Positions 17,929 through 26,252 of a stretch of DNA of 64,000 nt are shown here, one piece after another (position 1 is the first letter of the stretch; every line of letters starts with the position of its first letter). The stretch lies in NCBI GenBank assembly GCA_963740945.1, contig CAVUGE010000043.1:93577-157576 (forward strand), read 5' to 3'. The notes beneath the pieces were generated by a model. It was not told the DNA's origin. It did no database searches and saw nothing but the letters and a program-made list of their open reading frames with translations. Both the position numbers and the translations under genes were made by a program. Origin of the DNA: CAVQBP01 sp963740945. Lineage in GTDB: Bacteria; Bacteroidota; Ignavibacteria; Ignavibacteriales; Ignavibacteriaceae.

Positions 17929-19068
17929 TTAAAATTTTAGTATTGGTTTGGCAATGGATTTTTCAACTAATATTTTGGAATAATTATAATACAAATATTT
18001 TTGAGCTATATGATTCCAGCCAAATAATTCTTCAACTCTTTTTCTTGCAGCAAGCTGCAGTAACCTAGTAAGATTAGGATCACCTATTAATTTAATCAAA
18101 GCATTTCTAATTGTATTTGCATTTTTAGAATTAACTAAAATTGCAGAATCGCCTACCACTTCTGCACAGCCGGTATCATATGTAGTAATAATAGCCATAC
18201 CGGATAACATCGCTTCAAGAAGAACAACTGGAAAATTTTCCGATTCGGAAGTGAATACAAATATTTCAGATTCTTCATAAAGCCTTTTTAACTGATCAGA
18301 ATCATTTTCAACATATCCTAAAAAATTAATGTTAAGATTTTTTTCTCGCGACATATTTTTAAGAATATTTAAATAAGGACCATCGCCAACAATATTGATT
18401 GTATAATCATGCTTAAGGTTTTTTATAGCTTCCAAAAAATACTGGACACCTTTTCGTTCAAACATTCTTGTAACTATAAGAATTTGTTTTTTCTTCATTA
18501 CGTTTGAGTAAAATTTATTCAAGTCTATACCGTTTGGAATTATTGCTGTTTTCAATTTGGGATTGATGTTTTTTACCATTAGTTCTAAATTTTTGCTGGG
18601 GAGAATTATTTTTTCCGAATTTGAAGTGATTATCTTCCAAAACGGCAGTAGAATTTTATGAAGTAATTTGAAACGATCGGGATTATATCCCGGTACATCG
18701 GAACCATGAGCAGTTAAAATATACGGAACGCCTTGCAATATTTTTACTGCAAAGGCCAAAATACCATCGGGAAAAATAAAATGGGTATGATTTATTCGGT
18801 ATTTATTTTTTTTACATAAATTTATTATTAAAGGGATCGCCAAAATGATGTATGAAATCATTTCGGAATAAGTGCAAATGGTTCTATTTAACCTAATACA
18901 TTTTACTCTGTAAATATTAAGATTACCGACTTTTTCATAAGCAGGGAAGTTTTTAAATCTCATTGTTACTAAATCAATTTCAAAGTCTTGTTTGCTTAAC
19001 TCATGAGTTAATCCATTAACTACTTTGGCCCCTCCACCGCCAATTGGGGGATACTCGTAACAGAGCAT
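17929..19068 (-). CDS. Glycosyltransferase family 4, possibly starting at an ATT codon
   Basis: 379 residues from the ATG at 19068. Motifs are YEYPPIGGGGAKVVNGLTHEL (N-domain), TAHGSDVPGYNPDRF, VTRMFERKGVQYFLEAIKNL and TSESENFPVVLLEAMLSGMAIITT. Relatives normally begin M-K-I-L-M-L-C-Y-E-Y-P-P. Here the codons before the ATG read ATT-AAA-ATT-TTA (I-K-I-L), with a good AAGGAG site seven bases before that first ATT (19078-19080). Translation may therefore begin at ATT, because the ATG at 19068 is 19 bases from the site. It is separated by 200 bases from the next glycan gene and may have its own transcript. Confidence 0.88.
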   Translation of the reverse strand: MLCYEYPPIGGGGAKVVNGLTHELSKQDFEIDLVTMRFKNFPAYEKVGNLNIYRVKCIRLNRTICTYSEMISYIILAIPLIINLCKKNKYRINHTHFIFPDGILAFAVKILQGVPYILTAHGSDVPGYNPDRFKLLHKILLPFWKIITSNSEKIILPSKNLELMVKNINPKLKTAIIPNGIDLNKFYSNVMKKKQILIVTRMFERKGVQYFLEAIKNLKHDYTINIVGDGPYLNILKNMSREKNLNINFLGYVENDSDQLKRLYEESEIFVFTSESENFPVVLLEAMLSGMAIITTYDTGCAEVVGDSAILVNSKNANTIRNALIKLIGDPNLTRLLQLAARKRVEELFGWNHIAQKYLYYNYSKILVEKSIAKPILKF

Positions 19069-19279
19069 TAAAATTTTAATGTTTAAACTCCTTAAGAAGA
19101 TTGCCTAAAAATTTATAGGAATGACTTTATGAATAAGATTATGCCTAAGGTAAAGTTTTATATCTTTAATTGTTGTGAGAAAGGACAACCTGATTTTAGC
19201 ATGATTCTATTCTCTTAAGAGGATGGGTATATCAAATGGGTTGATAAATATTTGATAAGGTAATAAGGTTAATCATGAT

Positions 19280-19295
19280 CACGAAACGTTTCGTG
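19280..19295. promoter_or_regulatory. Perfect 16-bp palindrome resembling a LacI-family operator
   Basis: CACGAAACGTTTCGTG is perfectly symmetric with a central CG. The AAACGTTT core is the classic half-site arrangement of LacI/GalR/CcpA-type operators. It lies in the long leader about 490 bases before the mosaic protein start and about 210 bases before the glycosyltransferase start. No LacI-family gene is present in the window. Confidence 0.45.
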
Positions 19296-19417
19296 TAGTG
19301 AAGATTCAGCAAATTAATGTTACATAATTTGGAAAAAATGTTACAAATAAGGTTGATAAACTTGAATGGTTAAATTATGTTTGCATAAAAAGAAGATTAG
19401 TTTTTTGTACTATTCTT

Positions 19418-19435
19418 ATTAAGCACTTGCTTAAT
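19418..19435. promoter_or_regulatory. Inverted repeat in the leader region
   Basis: ATTAAGCACTTGCTTAAT has 7-bp perfect arms around ACTT. It could be an operator, or a chance feature of AT-rich DNA. Confidence 0.25.
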
Positions 19436-19786
19436 TATAAGCTCTTTCTAATTACATTGTTCATATTATTGTTTTAAGGTTTCGATTTAATTACAACGTT
19501 ATTAGACTTATTCGTGAGTATATCAAAGTAGAACAAGGGTAGACAAGATAAGAAGCTTATCTAATTCACTCTTCCCCTATTGGTTATACCCTCTTCATTT
19601 TGATATGGTTAGTTAAGTTAGAATTTATCCTAGCAGATAAGGCAATATAATAATATGAGAACTTATCCATTTGATTATGTCTCTACCAGTTTAAGATTAG
19701 GAAATTTCTACGGCATTATTTTTAAGAATACTTGTACTTAGTGAAAAATTATAAAGCATTATTTATTAATTATAAGGAGAATTACT

Positions 19787-22700
19787 ATGAAAACAGTATT
19801 GTTCGTTCGTACGGGAAGTAAGAGTATTTTTGACGGATCAGTGAACGGAACTTCACTGAAATTAAATGGTGACATCGCAGCAACTAAAACTGAAAACCAA
19901 TTTCAAATTAACAAAGGCTTTGTTGAGGCAGGTATTTTACCCGGACTCGATGGAAAAGGCGTCTTTACACTTGAAGCTACTGTTGCTCCTACAGCAGTCC
20001 TTGGCAGCCGGCAGAACATTATTGAATCTCAAACTCCACCTGTTGCTTTATTTATCGATGATAAAGGCTTTCTTGTTGGGAGTGTTAATGTGAGCACCGG
20101 ATGGAAATCAATTACAAGTAATATGGCTTTTACCGCAGGCAAATCTTATCATGTGCGGTTTTCAAGAGATGCAAACGGCAATCTTAACCTTGAAATTGAT
20201 GATAAGAATGTAGGAACACTTGCATTACCCGGTGCTTTGCAGCCTGTGGGCACATTAGGATTTAGAATCGGTACAGGTATGGATGGTAATGCTTATCAAT
20301 ATAAAGGTATAATTGGAAATGTTCAAATCCGTAATGGCGTTTTTACTTCTGCCGAATGGAATAAAAGGTTAACAAATGCTAACAATTTACAGGAAAAAAT
20401 AAAAGCTAAATTAGGTATCAATATTCCTGTACAAGTATTTCCAGGGTTAGATGAAAGTAATATTCGTCTGCAGGTAATTAAAGAGATTATGAATGCAGCC
20501 GGAGTTGAAAAAATAAGTGATCTGGATACTCTCCGAATAAGTGTTCCAACCAAAATATCGAAGGGGAAGGTTTTAGTAGCTAATAAAAAGAGTGACACAT
20601 CGAAAATCAATTGGAAATCCGTAGCAGTTAATTTTAAAAATTCTACTACTGCAGAAAAACAAACACAACTTGCGAAATTCTTACCTAATAGGAATAGTCT
20701 AAAAATTCTGAAAACAGCAAAATTGGATGCTGTATTAACTGGAACTGCTACTACCGGCAGTGCTGCTGGTTCCACATTAAGTCACTCTACCGGCACTACT
20801 ATTGGTTCTACATTAAGTCACACTGCAGGCAGCACTATTGGCTCCACTTTAAGTCACACCAATTTTGGAGGAACAACCACTACAGGAACACTCACAAGCG
20901 AAACATTAACAAAGACTATTAAGTTATACCCCAGCAATACTAAACTTAGCGATCTATTAGATATCAATAAAATAGATCTAACTGTTAAAGATAAAGATTT
21001 ACTAGTTAGTAATCTTGAATCAAAAACGCCATCACTGTGGTTAGGATTGAGCCAAATGCCCCAAACCTTTACATTGAAAACATTACCGCTTAATACTTCA
21101 GTAATCATTGCCGGAAATCTTGATCTTACTGATACTCAAGTTATAATCGAACCGGATGTTGAGAAACTTTATATAATTGCCGAAAATGTGATTTGTGGAC
21201 CTAATGCAAAAATTACCTGGCGTAAACCGGGTGGATTTACCCCTGGAAGACTATCTAATCCGGATTTAAATGGACGCGGATGGAGCGGTGTACAAACAAA
21301 GCCAAATTCTTTTGATGGTTTGGATGGTGAAGATGGTAGAGCAGGTGAAAGTGGTATTAATGGAGCAAGGGGTCTTAATGCTCCAAGTCTGGAAATGTGG
21401 GTAAAAAATTTAACTAATGTTCCGTCAATTGATCTAAGCGGCGAGAATGGGATTATCGGCGGCAGAGGACAAAATGGAGGTAATGGTGGTAGCGGTGCCG
21501 ATGGTCATCTCGGAGAGGTTACCGATATTCTGGTCACTTCATGGTGCAGTAAAGATCCAGGAGATGGGGGAAATGGAGGAGACGGAGGTCATGGGGGAAA
21601 TGGTGGAAGAGGCGGCAATGGAGGTAATGGTGGTAATATAACCATAGGTGTATTGGATGGAACACTTTCAGCAACTGTTACTGCAGGTCAGTTTCAATGG
21701 AAAAATCAAGGAGGTCAAATAGGTAGGGGTGCACCGGGAGGTTCGGGTGGTTTTGGAGGCCGGGGAGGCAGGAGCGGTGCAGGAGAAAAATGTCATGATG
21801 CAAAAAATGGTAATAGCGGTGCACAGGGTCAGCCTGGCAGCATCGGAGCTGATGGAAACAGCAACGGTTCGGATGCAAATGACAGCTTCTTTGAATTTTC
21901 AGAAGATGACTGGAATGAATTATTAACCCGACCGTTTATAACCGAGATCAATCCGAATGACGTATTTCCAGGTAATGTAATTACAATTAAAGGCAGCCTT
22001 TTTGTTGCCAACGATCGAGTTATAATAAATGGTTCTGCTTCATTGATACCCATTGTTAATGCTGATGAAAGCATCTCGGTAACAATACCGCTAAATATTA
22101 CAGGGGGCACAAAATCCGTTTATGTCCAACGTGCTTCCGATAATACTGAAAGCAACCGTATCCCTATTCGTGTAAAACCACAGCTTGATAATCTTCCACC
22201 TTCATTAGCTCCGGATACCGACGTAACCATTACAGGCAAGGCATTTTTGGTAAATGCTTCAGTATTAATAGATGGGAATGCAATTCCGGGAAATGTGAAT
22301 CCTAATGGTACACAAATAACATTTACAATGGTAGGTACGGGTGGAACAGGCAGCAGTGGTGGTTCTGTCACCGTATCTGTGCGTAACCCTGACGGTCTTG
22401 TTAGCAACACGCGCACTGCTACAAAACCTCGAATACTAGAAATACCATTCACCTTTGGTGAGAACGATCTTCCATTTCCCAATTTTTCAGATGGTATTCC
22501 TTCATGGGATACATATGAGGAAACTTTTGGAGCTGATGAAGTCTGGCATGAATTACTTGATCCTATTTTTGGTCATCCGATTTTGACAGCTGCTTATTAC
22601 GAATTTTATAATTATTTTTTGAAAGGTCAAGCAAATGGAGGATTAGCAACGGGTTTCTGCACTTCACTTGCTAGCTTTGTAGCCGATAAGTTATGGAAAG

Positions 22701-23905
22701 GTGAAAATGACACACATACTATAACTAAAGACAGCATTCACAAGCTGCTTACAGCAGTCCATGGCAAGCTGCTCAGCCGCGAATCGCTACTTCATTTTCA
22801 TGACCAGGGCAGGCAGGCGATTGCAAGAGTAGAGTTGACAGCAAGGCAGATTGAAAGAACATTTTTAACGGGGTGCGACAGAAATGTTGCTCCTCTTTTA
22901 TTTTTCATTCCTTCGGGTGAGGTCTGGGATTCGGGTTATTTCGACAAGCTCAGCGATTCACATTGTATTATGCCTTACCGCTTTGTTTATCCGGATGGTC
23001 ATCCGGGTCCTCAGCTCAGTGCCGATGGAAGCACAACTATCTCAAGCCTGGATGGAGTTCAATTATTTTGCTGGGATTGTAATAATCCTGGCAGCAATAA
23101 TTGCAGATTGGAGTTTAGAATGGATTCCGGTGTTTTAAATTATTCTTATTTTCCCGGCGGTGCTATGGAATTTGACAGCACACAGGGAATTACGCTTGGA
23201 TTCTGGACCAACGGTGATTATAATCTGGCAGATCATGATCTTCCTTTTAGCGGACCTTTCGGGCTTACTAGCTTTATTATTGATTTCTTATTGAGCCCTG
23301 CTGATTTGGAGATAACCGACGAAAATGGTTTAAGAGTCGGAAATTTCAATAATAAAATTTATAGTGAAATGCCCGACAGTCATCCATGCTATTTGATTAA
23401 GGGTGCTTATTTATTGCCGGTTGGGAAAAGCTTTACACGTGATATTGTAGGTAATGGAAATGGGAATTACACTTTCAATAGTATTATGCCCGATGGTACC
23501 ACAATCAAGCTTGAGAATGTTACTACACAACCAGGGCATAGAGATACACTGCTTGTAAATTCGGATGCTTCACAGATACGCTTTGCACCGCAAATCGAAA
23601 AAGATTTCACTATTACTTTTTCAAAGCTGGTGGACAATCAAGTTAGATCGTTAGCTCTAAGCGGTGTCGGTGGGGGACCCGGAACGGAAATGGATGTTAC
23701 TGTAGCCCCTGATCTCAGTCTTTTCAGACTTGGTAATCGAAGCTCTGCTAAAAATGTCACCGTTAAAGCTTTCTCAGTAGATAAGGCGAATGCTATTCCT
23801 GTAAATAAAAATGCTGCAGTAGCATTACCCAACAATAACGATTTGGTAGTTACTGTCAGCGATTGGAAAACGATAGACCTGAACGTTGAGACACTTGCTT
23901 TTTAA
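19787..23905 (+). CDS. 1372-residue mosaic protein: LamG-like, Gly-rich, IPT/TIG and putative papain-like peptidase domains
   Basis: It starts at an ATG after AAGGAGA. Residues 1-205 are a LamG/concanavalin-like sandwich (KGVFTLEATV; SYHVRFSRDANGNL; AYQYKGIIGNVQIRNGVF). Residues 328-363 are three 12-residue GSTLSHx repeats. Residues 505-695 are Gly-rich (many GGNGG and GDGG steps). Residues 716-885 are two IPT/TIG domains (ITEINPNDVFPGN; PDTDVTITGKAFL). At 950-1105 a Cys-His-Asp arrangement appears: GFC958TSLA, SH1059CIMPYRFVYP and WD1097CNNPG, like the papain-like motif GxC / H / YDPNxPG. A beta-sandwich tail follows (SPADLEITDENGLRVG). No signal peptide, membrane segment or sorting tail is visible, so location is uncertain. 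A strong terminator follows. Confidence 0.75.
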   Translation: MKTVLFVRTGSKSIFDGSVNGTSLKLNGDIAATKTENQFQINKGFVEAGILPGLDGKGVFTLEATVAPTAVLGSRQNIIESQTPPVALFIDDKGFLVGSVNVSTGWKSITSNMAFTAGKSYHVRFSRDANGNLNLEIDDKNVGTLALPGALQPVGTLGFRIGTGMDGNAYQYKGIIGNVQIRNGVFTSAEWNKRLTNANNLQEKIKAKLGINIPVQVFPGLDESNIRLQVIKEIMNAAGVEKISDLDTLRISVPTKISKGKVLVANKKSDTSKINWKSVAVNFKNSTTAEKQTQLAKFLPNRNSLKILKTAKLDAVLTGTATTGSAAGSTLSHSTGTTIGSTLSHTAGSTIGSTLSHTNFGGTTTTGTLTSETLTKTIKLYPSNTKLSDLLDINKIDLTVKDKDLLVSNLESKTPSLWLGLSQMPQTFTLKTLPLNTSVIIAGNLDLTDTQVIIEPDVEKLYIIAENVICGPNAKITWRKPGGFTPGRLSNPDLNGRGWSGVQTKPNSFDGLDGEDGRAGESGINGARGLNAPSLEMWVKNLTNVPSIDLSGENGIIGGRGQNGGNGGSGADGHLGEVTDILVTSWCSKDPGDGGNGGDGGHGGNGGRGGNGGNGGNITIGVLDGTLSATVTAGQFQWKNQGGQIGRGAPGGSGGFGGRGGRSGAGEKCHDAKNGNSGAQGQPGSIGADGNSNGSDANDSFFEFSEDDWNELLTRPFITEINPNDVFPGNVITIKGSLFVANDRVIINGSASLIPIVNADESISVTIPLNITGGTKSVYVQRASDNTESNRIPIRVKPQLDNLPPSLAPDTDVTITGKAFLVNASVLIDGNAIPGNVNPNGTQITFTMVGTGGTGSSGGSVTVSVRNPDGLVSNTRTATKPRILEIPFTFGENDLPFPNFSDGIPSWDTYEETFGADEVWHELLDPIFGHPILTAAYYEFYNYFLKGQANGGLATGFCTSLASFVADKLWKGENDTHTITKDSIHKLLTAVHGKLLSRESLLHFHDQGRQAIARVELTARQIERTFLTGCDRNVAPLLFFIPSGEVWDSGYFDKLSDSHCIMPYRFVYPDGHPGPQLSADGSTTISSLDGVQLFCWDCNNPGSNNCRLEFRMDSGVLNYSYFPGGAMEFDSTQGITLGFWTNGDYNLADHDLPFSGPFGLTSFIIDFLLSPADLEITDENGLRVGNFNNKIYSEMPDSHPCYLIKGAYLLPVGKSFTRDIVGNGNGNYTFNSIMPDGTTIKLENVTTQPGHRDTLLVNSDASQIRFAPQIEKDFTITFSKLVDNQVRSLALSGVGGGPGTEMDVTVAPDLSLFRLGNRSSAKNVTVKAFSVDKANAIPVNKNAAVALPNNNDLVVTVSDWKTIDLNVETLAF

Positions 23906-23964
23906 TTTATTAAGCAAGAAGAAGAATCTAAAACAATATTTTTCTAAATTTAATCGGAACAAAA

Positions 23965-23993
23965 CCTGGCTGTGAAATGCAGCCAGGATTTTT
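23965..23993 (+). terminator. Rho-independent terminator
   Basis: CCTGGCTG pairs perfectly with CAGCCAGG across a seven-base loop (23965-23987), and ATTTTTA follows. It lies 60 bases after the mosaic protein stop codon. Confidence 0.85.
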
Positions 23994-24202
23994 ACTTTGA
24001 AGATATGAACTTTTATTTCATACAAAAACTAAGTATGTAAGCAGGCAATTTAAGAAAGCAGTAAGAACAGCGAAACAAAATGGTAGAATTCATTCCTATT
24101 TGCTCCGACCTTCGTTTACTTAACTTTTTAAATCATAGTTTTGGAGATAAGAACCTGCTCAATATAAAAGAAAAGTTGCTATCGTTTCCTTCTTAATGAC
24201 AT

Positions 24203-26203
24203 TCATAAACTGGTTTTTAACACTTCATATCCTGTAGGCCGCTTTATTATCAAATCTTTAGCATTTTTATCTACCTTAAATTTCATTTCTTCACCTGGCT
24301 GAAGTTCGTTTATAATTGTTTTTGTATTACCTGCCTCAACTTGGTATCCCATTATTGCATAACCCGGTATACCGTTATTTCCCATTATTGTAATACTAAT
24401 ATCGTTATCATTCTTTTCTATTTTTTTGATTATTACCGGTGAACTAATACTCTTTAATGTATCATAAGAAGGTTTGGTAATTAAATGAATATCACATACA
24501 CCGTGTACTCGTTGAGGATAATTATATGTATGATCTTCACCCATATGAGTACGGTAATCATTTAGACAGAAATATATAGCACCGCTAATATTGGGCACAT
24601 CCGAAAACATTTTAATTTGCTGAACCATTTCACGGCAGCGTCTTGCATCTCCGCCTTTAAATGCCGGTTCACAAAGTCCCCACTCTGAAATTACCAATGG
24701 TTTATCAGGATAATCCTGACATATTTTTTTAAGGTGATATGGAATACTTTCAATACTTTCTTTGTACCATGTTGAGTAATATTCATTAAACATCAATACA
24801 TCACCTATTTCGCCAGCGTCATCAGGAAGTTTTGGGTAATCTGATTTGTGCATTCCGAGACGGTTGCTAACGTAATTTACCAATCGAGAAGAATCAATTG
24901 ACTTTGCAAAGTGATACAATTTATTTATGGATGAAATATTTAAAGTATCGCGGCTTTCCAATTCATTCCCAATACCCCAGGCAATAATGCACGGGTGATT
25001 AAAGTGTTCGTTAATCATTTCATTAAGTTGTTTGCATCCCAATTTCAGTAAAGTATCATTTAGCATAGTTGCCGGGCCCCAGTATGGAATTTCTTCCTGA
25101 ACTAATATTCCATGACGGTCGCACCAATCAAATACATAATCATCCTGCTGCCAATGAAAGCGTGTAAAAACACAGTTAGCTTTTTTCATTAGCTTTAAAT
25201 TTTTTACAAGATCTTCTTTAGTTTCTGCCATTCCATGTTCCAATGTTGAGCCGGGCATCCATTCTACTCCCATTAACCTAACCGGTTCACCGCTTAAAAC
25301 AATGCGATGGCCTTTAACTTTAATACTTCTAAAACCGAATACTGCACTAAGTTCATCAATTTTCTTGCCTGCTATTCCTTCCGTTATGATTATTTTATAA
25401 AGATCGGGATGATCAAAATCCCATTTTTTTATATTCTTCAAAGTGAGTCCGGAATTATACGAACCTTTTTTGAATACCGTTTTCAGTTTTCCCGAAAATA
25501 TCGTATCTGCGGTGGGTTGATTTTCCTCAATAATTTTTGCGTTAAAAGTTATTTCCTCAGGATTTGAAACCGAAGCATCAAGTAATTTAACACTTATATT
25601 AGCTACGCCTGAATTGCCATTGGGTGTTGCGGCAACATGGATATATTCCATAGCCTTTCGTTCAGTTGAAACCAAATAAACATTTCTAATTATGCCTCCG
25701 TCGTTTGGCCAGTCATAGGATCCTAAGAAAGGGATATTGTCGCGCGAATAAGAATTACTTACTTTAACAATAACTCTATTTAAGCCCGGTTTTATAAAAG
25801 GCGTAATGTCAACAAAAAAGCGGGTATATCCGCAGCCGATATGAGAACCGGCTTTTTGTCCGTTGACGTAAACAATTGCATCATGGTACACGGCATCAAA
25901 CTGCAGCCGGACAAGCTTTTTCATTTGCTGTTTTGCAATTTCAAAATCACGTTGATACCATGCGGTTCCCGAATATCCTTCAAGACCATGCATTACATTC
26001 CAAGTATGGGGCACGACAACAGTTCTTGAATCCGAATTAGGCAAACCGTTCAATGCCCAATTATTTGATTCACCGACTCCGGTGGAATCTACCGTAAACT
26101 GCCATTTGCCGCTGAGCAATTTTTGTTCTTTCAATGTTTGTGCATTGCAGAATGAATAAAATAATATTACCGAGAATAAAATTTTAACAAAACTGTTTTT
26201 CAT
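24203..26203 (-). CDS. Secreted glycoside hydrolase family 2 enzyme
   Basis: 666 residues. A signal peptide (MKNSFVKILFSVILFYSFCNAQ) comes first. The sugar-binding jelly roll follows (about 30-190: VPHTWNVMHGLEGYSGTAWYQRDF; FDAVYHDAIVYVNGQKAG), then an Ig-like domain (about 190-300) and a TIM barrel (about 300-600). The acid/base residue is E414 in GIGNELESRD and the nucleophile is E507 in VISEWGLCEP. Both catalytic residues are intact. Length and domain set fit a compact beta-galactosidase or beta-glucuronidase; exact specificity is open. It is the last gene of a likely transcript sugar porter - DUF5107 - GH2, 49 bases after the preceding gene. Confidence 0.92.
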   Translation of the reverse strand: MKNSFVKILFSVILFYSFCNAQTLKEQKLLSGKWQFTVDSTGVGESNNWALNGLPNSDSRTVVVPHTWNVMHGLEGYSGTAWYQRDFEIAKQQMKKLVRLQFDAVYHDAIVYVNGQKAGSHIGCGYTRFFVDITPFIKPGLNRVIVKVSNSYSRDNIPFLGSYDWPNDGGIIRNVYLVSTERKAMEYIHVAATPNGNSGVANISVKLLDASVSNPEEITFNAKIIEENQPTADTIFSGKLKTVFKKGSYNSGLTLKNIKKWDFDHPDLYKIIITEGIAGKKIDELSAVFGFRSIKVKGHRIVLSGEPVRLMGVEWMPGSTLEHGMAETKEDLVKNLKLMKKANCVFTRFHWQQDDYVFDWCDRHGILVQEEIPYWGPATMLNDTLLKLGCKQLNEMINEHFNHPCIIAWGIGNELESRDTLNISSINKLYHFAKSIDSSRLVNYVSNRLGMHKSDYPKLPDDAGEIGDVLMFNEYYSTWYKESIESIPYHLKKICQDYPDKPLVISEWGLCEPAFKGGDARRCREMVQQIKMFSDVPNISGAIYFCLNDYRTHMGEDHTYNYPQRVHGVCDIHLITKPSYDTLKSISSPVIIKKIEKNDNDISITIMGNNGIPGYAIMGYQVEAGNTKTIINELQPGEEMKFKVDKNAKDLIIKRPTGYEVLKTSL

Positions 26204-26252
26204 GATAAGTACCCTTTGGAAAAGTTAACTTTTATTTTTAATTAAATATTTG

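Larger units (their letters stand above)
19069..19786 (+). other. Long leader/promoter region before the mosaic protein
   Basis: About 700 bases without a gene. It contains the palindromes listed at 19280 and 19418 and, at the right end, the AAGGAGA ribosome-binding site of the 1372-residue protein. The length is unusual for this compact window. A long 5' untranslated region, a small RNA or several promoters are possible, but nothing specific was recognised. Confidence 0.4.

Noticed and set aside
21447..22482. Several overlapping open frames on both strands within the Gly-rich and IPT regions
   Set aside because: They are composition shadows (GGN repeats read in other frames) of the 1372-residue protein and have no ribosome-binding sites.
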